Positions 61,701 through 64,000 of a DNA stretch of 64,000 nucleotides are shown here, piece by piece; position 1 is the first letter of the stretch, and every line of letters begins with the position of its first letter. The notes beneath the pieces were generated by a model, which had not been told where the DNA came from, searched no databases, and saw only the letters and a program-made list of their open reading frames with translations. Origin of the DNA: Notospermus geniculatus (Eukaryota > Nemertea > Pilidiophora > Heteronemertea > Lineidae); assembly GCA_002633025.1 (NCBI GenBank), contig NMRB01000077.1:152933-216932 (forward strand). The letters run 5' to 3'. The position numbers were made by a program, and so were the translations under genes.

Positions 61701-64000
61701 AACTCGCATTGGCCAGATATCTTGTTACCATTCTTGGACCGGGTCGGAATCGGCTCTGGAAAACAAAATATATTGTGAAGTCGAGGAAAAGAGAAGGCTT
61801 ACCATAAATAGGCAAGAGTTTACAAAGGCTTTGTGGTTAAGTTCCAGCAGATGTGGCCCACAACCTCCTCTAAACTGGTTACTTACTGTCATACACTGGG
61901 ACGCAAATGCCTTCAAATTCCCGCTGACCGGCTTTGCACTTGCCCTCTGGAAAAAAAGGTGAGAGACAGGCATTTATGAGAGTTCGGAGGATCACAAGTA
62001 ATACGATTCGTCGTTGTCATGGTAATGTCTGATCTGATTGGCCGAAGAAACAGAGTTGGTCCTGTGACATTCCTATGCAGTGATCTGATTGGTCAGTAAC
62101 CTCTGGCTTTCTACTTTTCATTATTTGCAAGCCAAAGCGGGATGTCGCTCACTCACTTGGATAGCATTTCCCAGAAGATCTAACTTGGTCTTTAGGACAA
62201 CCTGTAATGATATCAACGCATCAGTGCACTGGCTGCAAGGAGCTTTAGGAACTTATACTTCTGGTAGCTCGACTTAAAAGTGCCAGCCTGAAGAAGACCC
62301 TGGTTGGGGTTGAAAATTTGCAAAATTTCTGGAGGACGGCTTCGTTTACTATATGCACTGGCTACACGATACAAACTAACGGGTACGTCCATTGCAAAGC
62401 ATGATCTCTTGAATGAACGAAATCCCGCAGCTTTATATACGCTGCACCAGGGCCTACTTTACCTAGACAAGTAGCGCATAATGTAGTGAATGTAGACCCT
62501 TGTGCAGGATACAGATTTGATTGACAGGAGGTCAACACATGCCCACAGGGCCTAGGTGGAGTAAATTTGGGCCTACTTTAACTTATCAACGTATCAGCTC
62601 CTAAACTCTCGTGGAACTAGCAGTTAACTGATGATGTTATTACCTGCTCCGAACACACACTTGGCTCCGACCCTCCTGAAGCCAATTTGGCATGGTTTCA
62701 TGGTACCATTACCTCCTGAAAGAGAGCAGATGATACGTCCAATCGAACCCATGATGATACAAAAACAATGCCGTGGTGGAAGGCTTGTTCAAAAAGGTGT
62801 TTTGTTAACATGGAAGGCTTAGAAGTCTGTAAAAGTGCAAGGATCTGAAAGCAGATTATTAGAACTAGCAATGATGATGATCTTATCTTTCTTTTGGTTG
62901 GCAAGTGAAGAATGCGAAGCAGAAAAATGTGCAAACTCATCAAGGATGCTCAGAGATTGAACGCCAAGTTGATGGTGCTGTTTTGCTTTCTCACATGCAG
63001 TTGTCTGGCTGATAGGTGGTGGTGTTTTTGTCCATGTTCACGGATATTCTATGATAGTTTTGATGCTGTTTGTAGTTCAGTTGCTGTAAAATTATGTGTG
63101 GTGTTGATTCAAATCTTGCAGGAAAACATGAAGCATTTCGATTCGTCCATTTTGACGGGGAAGAAATGCAGCAATCACGTGGATGCAAAGTTGCCCTGCA
63201 AATGTAATGAAGTTCTTCACCATAAACATCCTGATTATTCGTTGCTTTGTAAAAGTGGGGGAAAGGAAACTGAAAAGAAGTAAGTGTTACAACATGCTTT
63301 ATAGATGCTGACAGACCTAAGTAATCAAAGGTCGAGAGATGAAATGTATTTTTCTCAGACAAAACGATGAATTTTGATAACAATTAAGTATAATTGTTCC
63401 CTTAGTCTGTCTTGTCCTCTTCATCGATGCACCAAAGTCACTTTCTGTGGGCCGTGTCGCCGCTCCATCATCGCAGATAACTTCAACTCAACAGGTCAAA
63501 TAAGATGATCCTAATTTCCTCTGTTTCTAAGGCCTCCATCATTTTGTTCAAACCAAGGTTGGTAAGTAAAAGAATATTTAGCATCAAGTATTTGTGCCAT
63601 TTCTACAACCAAAATATGCATAAGGGTTCTTCATGCTTCATATTTTCTGTGCAAGATCTATTTTTTGTCTCGGCCTGCTCACAGAACATTGCGATGTTGG
63701 CCATAACCCATTGTCAGGGTTACGTGGTAGTCGGCTTACCCAAAAGAATTGCTCTGACAGCCCACGGTACCTCTGCATCCAGCTGTTTGTGCGTCAACAC
63801 TTTGTGGTATGGCGCAATATGTTTCAGGAACTTCATATCCGCCTTCGAACTAAGGGCAAAGAAATAAACTGCTGTTTTTGCTCTGAGTGCGTAGGTTGCT
63901 TCCAGCTGGGCTGCTTGTCGGCTTTTTGACCGCCCACTGCCGATGATGAAGAGCACGGACCTGGCATCTGGTCTGTGACCTGTCAGCTGCCGGAAGGCAT
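19530..64000 (-). CDS. giant modular Cys-unit/VWA/FN2 extracellular protein gene, 5'-partial (overview)
   Basis: One transcription unit with its 5' end outside the window. Order from N to C: VWA; three Cys-unit exons; FN2, FN2; three small Cys exons; FN2, FN2; VWA; 889-codon repeat exon; Cys exons; VWA; Cys; VWA; Cys; two-exon VWA; Cys exons; VPTPK linker; Cys exons; Lys/Glu exon; Cys exons; second Lys/Glu exon; Cys exons; Ala/Pro linker; about 33 mini-exons; Lys/Glu tail and stop. Almost every exon starts with two bases of a split codon and ends with one (phase 1-1), so exons can be added, lost or skipped without changing frame. I know no named family with this architecture. A secreted, disulfide-linked, lysine-rich structural or adhesive role is inferred from composition and domains. 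It could be two adjacent family members rather than one gene, but I see no internal start or stop. The exons are itemised in the following entries. Confidence 0.8.
19988..22094 (-). CDS. mini-exon run 1 (8 exons, single C-x10-C units)
   Basis: Exons at 19988-20035, 20187-20234, 20487-20537, 20774-20821, 21128-21175, 21371-21418, 21596-21646 and 21999-22094. All but the last are 48 or 51 nt and encode one unit, for example IYCPKGYTAKNGSCQ, VSCPKGYALNKKMQCV, KSCPKGWIKKGDHCA and THCPHGYVKKGKQCV. The last, at 96 nt, carries two units (KCPEGYKLVKNKC and KCPKGFKKYEDKC). Each is bounded by a GTAAG/GTGAG-type donor and a TTTCAG/TGCAG-type acceptor with phase 1 on both sides. An N at 20048 lies just outside the first exon. 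Confidence 0.8.
21046..21069. repeat. short telomere-like repeat
   Basis: Four tandem AACCCT hexamers (TTAGGG on the other strand) inside an intron. Too short to imply a chromosome end. Confidence 0.7.
21678..21928. repeat. degenerate 20-24-bp minisatellite in intron
   Basis: The words TTGAGTCATGTTGAGGCTGC recur about ten times with drift, giving an irregular array of about 250 bp between two mini-exons. Confidence 0.75.
22333..24406 (-). CDS. mini-exon run 2 (10 exons)
   Basis: Exons at 22333-22380, 22501-22551, 22763-22789, 22945-22992, 23127-23174, 23403-23450, 23565-23612, 23844-23891, 24049-24096 and 24359-24406. All have phase 1-1 boundaries. Typical units are DCPKGSTKEGDRCL, VKCPEGGELKDGKCV, DKCPSGTEKKEDKCV, NKCPDGYDKYNNECA, TRCPIGFKFHKGKCV and YRCPKPYFLHNQRCL. 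Exon 22763-22789 is exceptional: 27 nt encoding EKCEEKKCK, a half-size unit with a C-x4-C spacing. The ordered run of unrelated intron sequences with near-constant exon length is the strongest evidence that these are real exons. Confidence 0.8.
24745..27358 (-). CDS. mini-exon run 3 (10 exons)
   Basis: Exons at 24745-24792, 24966-25013, 25216-25263, 25396-25443, 25596-25643, 25905-25952, 26271-26321, 26567-26614, 26998-27045 and 27311-27358; all are 48 nt except one of 51. Units include LSCPPDFKLLGWKCV, RKCPSKTKKIKDKCY, MACPSSHEMVKGKCV, VSCPVGYQKIGKKCI, IKCPKGYKLSGMKCK, VNCPVGFIKYHGKCI, VKCPVGFKKIDDRCI, IRCPEGYELVKEKCK and KKCPEGFVKNKGSCI. Ten residues separate the two cysteines in most units, eleven in the 51-nt exon. 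Lysine and glycine dominate the loop. No aromatic core other than the Y/F after the glycine is constant. Confidence 0.8.
27873..28833 (-). CDS. mini-exon run 4 (5 exons, two of them double units)
   Basis: 27873-27971 (99 nt) encodes two units, KCPDSYTKISNTC and ICNEGYELTKDGNC. 28081-28176 (96 nt) also encodes two, KCPQGFKRIGQTC and VCAKGYKLVKKKC. The second half of each double unit lacks the proline after the first cysteine. Single-unit exons are 28399-28437 (KCPLDKITACL, short loop), 28641-28688 (VKCTPGFKKKGIKCA) and 28777-28833 (KPKCPGGAKSVGKDRCV). All are phase 1-1. Confidence 0.8.
29097..29336 (-). CDS. Ala/Pro/Lys-rich linker exon
   Basis: A 240-nt exon with phase 1 on both sides. It encodes about 80 residues with two alanine runs, AKPEPKKEAST-type charged segments and GSTAAPGTT. 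No cysteine. It looks like a flexible spacer or a stalk between two Cys-unit blocks. The GCT/GCA/GCC alanine runs make the DNA GC-rich compared with flanking introns. Donor GTAAGG and acceptor TTTCAG are canonical. Confidence 0.75.
29765..30781 (-). CDS. mini-exon run 5 (5 exons)
   Basis: Exons 29765-29815 (IKCPPGYEALAYLCVK), 29968-30027 (HKCPGGHVDKNGKCVRDK), 30246-30293 (TCPTGQHLLHHRCVE), 30561-30617 (GKCPPGYIEKSHRCVKVE) and 30743-30781, a 39-nt exon encoding DDPIHPHKVTELH with no cysteine. Histidine is commoner here than in the downstream runs. All phases are 1-1. The last exon is accepted mainly on splice sites and phase, so it is less certain. Confidence 0.75.
31098..31508 (-). CDS. Lys/Glu-rich exon
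   Basis: A 411-nt exon beginning DDIKKLVAKLQDIRHKHPNK, then about 110 residues of KEEKKEEKKEKK-type sequence, ending SDLNEI. The acceptor TTTTTCAG is clear. The donor (GTTGGT after ATAG) is poor but keeps phase 1; without it the frame stops four codons later, so this could also be an alternative terminal exon. The purine-only coding strand over about 300 bp is a mirror-repeat-like polypurine tract. Confidence 0.7.
32005..36233 (-). CDS. mini-exon run 6 (8 exons, mixed Cys units and charged linkers)
   Basis: Exons 32005-32091 (Cys unit SCSKGFKKGEDGKC), 32728-32862 (45 codons; KKCGKNEKLIEGKCK, then a cysteine-free segment IKGPKVNSIHPQNPF), 34380-34430 (AKPEKSAASTKAPGKTE, cysteine-free), 35003-35068 (VAAEDKGKKKEEPAKKEEP, cysteine-free), 35303-35356 (HLCKQHFHETSQLCKKK), 35653-35706 (HSCPGKYDQKGHECIEK), 35995-36051 (GKCDKGFHYVPARDLCVSE) and 36180-36233 (ACPDGFIARAKLCYRGK). 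All are phase 1-1 with canonical sites. The units have drifted further from the C-P-K-G pattern than those downstream. Confidence 0.72.
32863..34379 (-). other. large intron with direct and inverted repeats
   Basis: About 1.5 kb without an exon I can support. It contains two partial copies of an AACAGTTTACCGAAAGTATG unit (33070-33130) and two tandem copies of a palindrome-like block AGGAATCAAACCACAGTTTG at about 33540-33600. Confidence 0.6.
34712..34861. repeat. MITE-like inverted repeat in intron
   Basis: GGCGGTCTAGGAAAACCCAT and ATGGGTTTTCCTAGACCGCC are perfect inverted ends. ATCGGATGT and ACATCTGAT extend the arms with a mismatch. Total about 150 bp. Confidence 0.75.
36456..37229 (-). CDS. 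long Lys/Glu-rich exon (258 codons)
   Basis: A 774-nt exon, phase 1 on both sides, TGCAG acceptor and GTAAGT donor. It encodes a hydrophilic, cysteine-free stretch: an N-terminal part with VHLPRSGDGVVPVIKPD and PSFAELKDKKPAKADLLKII, a middle part with MTENELDEFYKWKKMKG, and a C-terminal half of KEEKKEEKKKEEPKK type. The ENELDEFYKWKKMKG patch is the only segment with a normal residue mix and may be a short ordered or binding motif. The rest is predicted disordered. Confidence 0.8.
37442..38554 (-). CDS. mini-exon run 7 (4 exons)
   Basis: Exons 37442-37501 (ARCPPGTKLDKEQNMCLR), about 37774-37821 (DCPNREQRVHGKCPS, boundary uncertain by one base), 38224-38286 (KKCRPGFIKHADKCEKMRH) and 38495-38554 (HKCKADEYYLNGKCIKRG). 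The phases fit 1-1. In the last two the proline after the first Cys is lost, while the spacing between the two cysteines stays at about ten. Confidence 0.75.
38124..38195 (-). repeat. tRNA-derived SINE-like pol III promoter
   Basis: On the minus strand, TAGTGGTTATCA (38076-38087 counted within 38100s: 38176-38187) resembles an A box, and GGTTCAAATCC (38138-38148) is a perfect B box at the right distance. The would-be anticodon stem pairs poorly, so this is a tRNA-derived SINE head or pseudo-tRNA rather than a functional tRNA. The SINE body probably continues to about 38020. Confidence 0.6.
38603..38701. repeat. MITE-like hairpin in intron
   Basis: CCATCCTTCCACAGCAGGGG with GTTTTTACCTCC pairs with GGTAAAAACCTCCACTGTGG followed by GAGGATGG. 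The middle holds a smaller palindrome (CATCCACTCGCGTGGGTGGATG). Confidence 0.65.
39081..39220. repeat. MITE-like hairpin in intron
   Basis: ATGCACCAACAAAGATTATC with CTCAGGTTCAGCCACA on the left matches, inverted, TGTGGCTCAACCTGAG with GATAATCTTCGTTGGTGCAT on the right. About 140 bp, ending close to the start of the 2.1-kb duplicated block. Confidence 0.7.
39356..40640 (-). CDS. mini-exon run 8 (3 exons; second copy at 41494-42778)
   Basis: Exons 39356-39406 (AKCPKGTHPSGGVCLK), 40156-40221 (ICPKGYKKSVATGQCLIDAT) and 40575-40640 (VVCPEGRQLHKGQCVKHQ). The duplicated block repeats them at 41494-41544, 42294-42359 and 42713-42778 with no obvious amino-acid change. All are phase 1-1. Open frames that read leftward into the intron look like signal peptides, but that is only the polypyrimidine tract being translated. 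Confidence 0.75.
41056..41376 (-). CDS. VPTPK/Pro-rich linker exon (second copy at 43194-43514)
   Basis: A 321-nt exon, phase 1-1, donor GTAAGA, acceptor TTCCAG. It encodes 107 residues with no cysteine: ADVPAHYEGLKATVSS, then PAPGNVHVTGPPMVVPSPQP, then an array of PKIPKPAAVPTPK-like 13-residue repeats followed by related LKKPTKVPTPK units. The Lys/Pro/Thr-rich repeat resembles the extended linkers of structural extracellular proteins and mucin-like stalks. The two copies differ by at least one residue (KRPKIPK here, KTPKIPK in the second). Confidence 0.78.
41416..43552. repeat. 2.1-kb duplicated block, copy 2
   Basis: Begins at the base after the N at 41415 and ends at 43552, where sequence continues uniquely. 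The same length as copy 1 (2137 bp) and the same exon content. Confidence 0.9.
43840..44064 (-). CDS. exon with four fused Cys units
   Basis: A 225-nt exon, phase 1-1. After a short lead (GGKVIAPTEKEIPKV) come four consecutive units: KCPEGTTKKGDDC, ICPKDQVLQDGKC, KCQPGYTRVKGVC and SCPPGMTPMGKKC. It differs from the one-unit-per-exon runs and is built like exon 46100-46375. Its units are joined by only two or three residues, so the cysteines form a regular ladder. Confidence 0.8.
44462..44772 (-). CDS. two small exons following the split VWA
   Basis: 44731-44772 (42 nt) encodes GCMPGYYLWKNKCV, the same motif that ends the single-exon VWA at 47132 (GCMPGYYLLKNVCN), so it is a conserved VWA-trailing segment. 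44462-44548 (87 nt) encodes GAPICYKGQHWDKKTRMCV plus GKLSTKKDE, paralogous to exon 46564-46632. Together they show that a VWA + GCMPGYY + GAPIC cassette has been duplicated within the gene. Both are phase 1-1. Confidence 0.78.
45187..46009 (-). CDS. VWA domain encoded by two exons
   Basis: Exons 45724-46009 (286 nt, phase 1 to 2) and 45187-45494 (308 nt, phase 2 to 1) together form one VWA domain. The first gives the core strand LDLVVILDPSAKTG and the segment ISPKLLRIILVTYNKD. The second gives HRAVLMVGSFSSNN, ISHQVYLFYMAVGKTKE and FWQTMLPPNF. The MIDAS DxSxS motif reads D-P-S-A-K, and the usual T-D-G loop reads V-G-S, so metal-dependent ligand binding is doubtful. This is the only VWA here with an internal intron. 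Its closest relative is the domain at 47132-47755. A copy starts at 50581-50866, but its second exon is cut off at the N at 50312. Confidence 0.82.
46100..46375 (-). CDS. exon with six fused Cys units (second copy 50957-51232)
   Basis: A 276-nt exon, phase 1-1. Units: KCEKGKEMVNGTC, ACAKGSIRNGTAC, KCDPGFVLKGKDC, ICKKGYVAKGKEC, KCKKGFVKKGGQC and KCPKGKLELSNSC. The loops are of 9-10 residues. The copy at 50957-51232 differs by GGQC to GDQC. The exon leads directly into the two-exon VWA. Confidence 0.83.
46564..46632 (-). CDS. GAPIC-type Cys exon (second copy 51421-51489)
   Basis: 69 nt, phase 1-1, encoding GAPICEKGQTFNKEKQICVG followed by GKQ. A different unit type with a C-x(12)-C spacing, always found on the C-terminal side of a VWA + GCMPGYY segment. 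Confidence 0.75.
46724..47000. mobile_element. insertion present only in copy 1
   Basis: Starts about GGCCCGTAGCTAGCATAGGG and ends about AATGCCCCCCTAGCG. It has C/G-rich ends around an A/T-rich middle. Copy 2 (near 51581) lacks it and reads straight through. The GGCCCGTAGC start is typical of dispersed repeats in many invertebrate genomes. Confidence 0.6.
47132..47755 (-). CDS. single-exon VWA domain (second copy 51717-52340)
   Basis: A 624-nt exon, phase 1-1, of 208 residues. Order: GTLDTPVDLLIVLDSSKVMG (first strand and MIDAS region), a helix with FDQAKTFINYLIKHSK, VRLYIIYNFKGKINELKLFG, the strand RAVLFFGGLDPEKK, KTFVYYFAIGEQKNNTFWG and the trailing Cys segment TGCMPGYYLLKNVCN. DxSxS is D-S-S-K-V and the later Asp loop reads F-G-G-L, so the MIDAS is degenerate. 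Residue differences from the copy are few (MFMMIKK versus MFMIIKK). Confidence 0.85.
47913..47966 (-). CDS. Cys-unit exon between two VWA domains (second copy 52585-52638)
   Basis: 54 nt, phase 1-1, encoding PECQPGKVKIDGKCVKA. It is the only element between the VWA domains at 48412-48999 and 47132-47755. Confidence 0.78.
48210..48409. repeat. 40-bp minisatellite, five units, abutting a splice donor
   Basis: Five consecutive 40-bp units containing GTCAAGACTTGGAAGGATGG. The last unit runs into the donor site of the adjacent VWA exon. Copy 2 has a single unit at 52886-52925. Confidence 0.9.
48412..48999 (-). CDS. single-exon VWA domain (second copy 52927-53514)
   Basis: A 588-nt exon, phase 1-1, of 196 residues. 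VPLPKDFHPKIDLVFLIETS opens the domain. It continues with AAKTFLHDLIVRLPVQTADI, IRLAIFTYDKKVDTIAW, LLGVGLEYIFKNAF, PRIVVVIGSGRTEKAEQA and KAKLYMVGFGGKPEEF, closing with LKFVHWMYYVVMKLT. The MIDAS motif is E-T-S-S-A and the T-D-G loop is G-S-G. The fold looks intact; the metal site does not. Copies differ at the last residues (LTSTG versus LTRTG). Confidence 0.87.
49221..49893 (-). CDS. three Cys-unit exons N-terminal to the VWA (second copies 53736-54373)
   Basis: 49221-49289 encodes VIMCSEGKVLFGGKCIYLNM and uses a GC donor (ATGG|GCAAGT). 49469-49534 encodes KCKEGFVKKWDVCIPRTPAN. 49789-49893 (105 nt) encodes two units, VCPPGKIRHGKKC and KCPPEFLFVMGKC. The copies are 53736-53804, 53969-54034 and 54269-54373; the GC donor is kept in both. 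All phases are 1-1. Confidence 0.77.
50236..50351 (-). pseudogene. chimeric exon across the N at 50312
   Basis: 50313-50351 is the start of the second exon of the split VWA (LIKTLFKITRGK). It is joined through the N codon to the last 25 codons or so of the large repeat exon (KCVKKPVCKKGEKIVKGQC). The reading frame happens to stay open, but the joint has no biological counterpart in the other copy. I read it as an assembly join, not a fusion. Confidence 0.8.
50313..54770. repeat. 4.46-kb duplicated block, copy 2
   Basis: Begins the base after the N at 50312. Compared with copy 1 it lacks the 46724-47000 insertion, has one instead of five minisatellite units, carries an extra segment of about 70 bp near 52400-52500, and lacks short stretches matching 49440 and 49690. 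Confidence 0.9.
50581..53514 (-). CDS. second copies of the VWA and Cys exons
   Basis: Exons 50581-50866 (first half of the split VWA), 50957-51232 (six Cys units), 51421-51489 (GAPIC unit), 51717-52340 (VWA), 52585-52638 (Cys unit) and 52927-53514 (VWA). Sequence and phases match copy 1 apart from a handful of residues (for example LVIIL for LVVIL). All exons stay open, as expected for alleles or for a very recent duplication. The split VWA is incomplete here because its second exon is cut at 50312. Confidence 0.8.
54695..57361 (-). CDS. 889-codon exon of Cys-unit super-repeats
   Basis: A single exon of 2667 nt, phase 1-1, starting AKCPGGYKMMRAKCYATCKH and ending QCVSGVTP. It holds roughly 50 linked units of C-K-K-G-x...G-K-C type. 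In the middle (about 55620-57040) nine copies of a 53-residue super-repeat follow one another, each made of three units: PKCKKGQVIKDAKC, PKC[K/E]KGETIKNGEC and PKCKKGKVPNKEGKC. The flanks contain more divergent units, including KCKKGWKHDEKGKCVPVCKK and GFELFQKKKCLKKC. Residues are mostly Lys, Cys, Gly, Val and Glu; aromatic residues are nearly absent. No signal peptide: the hydrophobic lead seen when reading upstream is an intron. A strongly basic, disulfide-rich rod is the likely product. Confidence 0.9.
55620..57040 (-). repeat. 159-bp tandem super-repeat array within the exon
   Basis: Nine 159-bp units, six of them nearly identical in DNA as well as protein. From N to C, the residue before KGETI alternates K,E,K,E,K,E,E,E,K. 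The first six therefore fit three tandem 318-bp dimers, implying recent expansion by unequal exchange. Confidence 0.85.
57523..58164 (-). CDS. single-exon VWA domain N-terminal to the repeat exon
   Basis: A 642-nt exon, phase 1-1, of 214 residues. It begins with a Cys unit (KECKLGTMWDGNECVKLQ), then PKADVLFLIDASKLVTK, SPDSIRIAIVLFGEKVKD, NLAEALKYARTKAF, VPHVIFVVSSGRIEKPKNA and KGIRIFYIAVGPGPDSKTI. DxSxS reads D-A-S-K-L and the T-D-G loop reads S-S-G. The intron after it leads into the 889-codon exon. The domain is similar in length to canonical VWA domains (about 180-200 residues). Confidence 0.88.
58488..58649 (-). CDS. fibronectin type II domain 4
   Basis: A 162-nt exon, phase 1-1: EYCTFPFRYKDVFYYRCLKY followed by TWCATTPNYDTDKKWGYCK. 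All four FN2 cysteines and the C-x-F-P-F, W-C-A-T-T and K-W-G-Y-C motifs are present. In known families FN2 domains bind collagen/gelatin, choline lipids or, in some proteins, serve as protein-docking modules. Confidence 0.93.
58795..58962 (-). CDS. fibronectin type II domain 3
   Basis: A 168-nt exon, phase 1-1: ATCHLPFKFRKTLVTTCIMT followed by PWCATTANFEKDKKWAFCM. Four cysteines kept; C-H-L-P-F replaces the usual C-x-F-P-F. Preceded by an acidic lead (YGGDDNDN). Confidence 0.92.
59252..59891 (-). CDS. three small Cys exons between FN2 pairs
   Basis: 59252-59308 (NCGKNARKVGRVCVPIYK) and 59579-59632 (PCPKGTKRVNNACIKLL) are single Cys units with good splice sites. 59868-59891 is a 24-nt exon encoding EKICALCK with a C-x2-C spacing. 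I accept the last on canonical GTAAGT/CCAG sites and the right phase, with less certainty. All are phase 1-1. Confidence 0.68.
60132..60287 (-). CDS. fibronectin type II domain 2
   Basis: A 156-nt exon, phase 1-1: WCAFPFKFKGKLRYSCLKG followed by TWCATSFDYDKEKKWEFCS. All four cysteines and the C-A-F-P-F and W-C-A-T motifs are intact. Confidence 0.93.
60288..61584 (-). other. 1.3-kb intron between FN2 domains 1 and 2
   Basis: No exon found. Contains a 26-bp perfect palindrome (GGTTTCCGATCTCAAGATCG and the rest of its inverse) at about 60630-60655, a (TG)n microsatellite at 60676-60724, and TCAAGGTCA-type words at 61315-61335 and 61460-61475. Confidence 0.65.
60676..60724. repeat. (TG)n microsatellite
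   Basis: About 49 bp of TG dinucleotides with a few interruptions. Confidence 0.85.
61585..61755 (-). CDS. fibronectin type II domain 1
   Basis: A 171-nt exon, phase 1-1: GQCEFPFIYKKQIMYACMPD followed by PWCAKTPNYDKDKKWGYCV. All FN2 cysteines and the C-E-F-P-F motif are intact. It is the first of the four FN2 domains in protein order. Confidence 0.93.
61887..62715 (-). CDS. three Cys-unit exons before the FN2 block
   Basis: 61887-61946 (KCKAGQREFEGICVPVYD), 62157-62201 (GCPKDQVRSSGKCYP, a short 45-nt exon) and 62644-62715 (MKPCQIGFRRVGAKCVFGA). All are phase 1-1 with canonical donors and acceptors. They link the first VWA domain in the window to the FN2 domains. Confidence 0.75.
62716..63739 (-). 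other. 1.0-kb intron, nothing recognised
   Basis: Open frames exist on both strands (for example 62912-63283 plus and 62991-63383 minus) but have no domain, no splice phase fitting the gene and no relation to its units. Confidence 0.55.
63740..64000 (-). CDS. VWA domain, C-terminal part; exon runs off the window
   Basis: The donor at 63734-63739 (GTAAGC) follows a phase-1 end. Reading back from 64000 gives RSVLFIIGSGRSKSRQAAQL, TAVYFFALSSKADMKFLKHI and LDAEVPWAVRAILL, the second half of a VWA fold like the one at 48412. The usual T-D-G loop again reads G-S-G. The first half, with the MIDAS region, lies outside the window. Most N-terminal piece of the protein visible here. Confidence 0.82.

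Noticed and set aside
19530-64000. CRISPR-like or prokaryotic repeat array
   Set aside because: The regular spacing comes from exons of a eukaryotic split gene with canonical splice sites, not from identical repeats with spacers.

Overview
This is an animal (metazoan) genomic window with split genes, mainly U2-type introns, a tRNA-derived SINE-like repeat, LINE remains and many small inverted-repeat elements. The sequence alone does not fix the lineage. Frequent TAGGCCTA-type words, FN2 domains and repeat-rich introns suit a marine invertebrate, possibly a deuterostome, but that is a guess.

Layout. (1) 1-5.6 kb: no supportable gene; one MITE-like hairpin at 431-508, one near 2.09 kb and one at 4.62 kb. 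(2) 5.6-7.53 kb, minus strand: a complete three-exon SERP1/RAMP4 gene. (3) 7.53-8.99 kb: the divergent promoter region, containing an assembly N at 7707; the first exons of eIF2A are missing here. (4) 8.99-13.9 kb, plus strand: eleven exons of eIF2A with stop codon and polyA signal. Two neighbouring introns are U12-type, one GT-AG and one AT-AC. (5) 13.9-19.4 kb: a 67-bp minisatellite, a broken LINE reverse-transcriptase tail, a pair of related MITEs and no supportable gene. (6) 19.5-64 kb, minus strand: one giant multi-exon gene whose 5' end lies beyond the window.

The giant gene is the main discovery. It has about 80 exon copies here. Nearly all have symmetrical phase 1-1 boundaries. Most are tiny (48-66 nt) and each encodes one C-x(about 10)-C unit of the type C-P-x-G-Y...G-x-C. 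Spliced among them are five VWA domains with degenerate MIDAS sites, four fibronectin type II domains, an 889-codon exon dominated by nine 53-residue super-repeats, Lys/Glu-rich exons, an Ala/Pro-rich linker and a VPTPK-rich linker. The product ends in a Lys/Glu-rich tail. I infer a secreted, heavily disulfide-bonded, lysine-rich structural or adhesive matrix protein; the sequence does not prove a function.

Two stretches of this gene occur twice in tandem (39278-41414/41416-43552 and 45456-50311/50313-54770). A single N lies exactly at each junction, and the second junction fuses two unrelated exons. Both are probably unmerged alternative haplotypes rather than real duplications. Comparing the copies shows indel differences, including an insertion of about 270 bp and a 40-bp minisatellite with five units versus one.

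For spliced genes, boundaries were called by eye from GT/AG signals, reading frame and phase. They may be off by a base in places, and introns were not tested against RNA.
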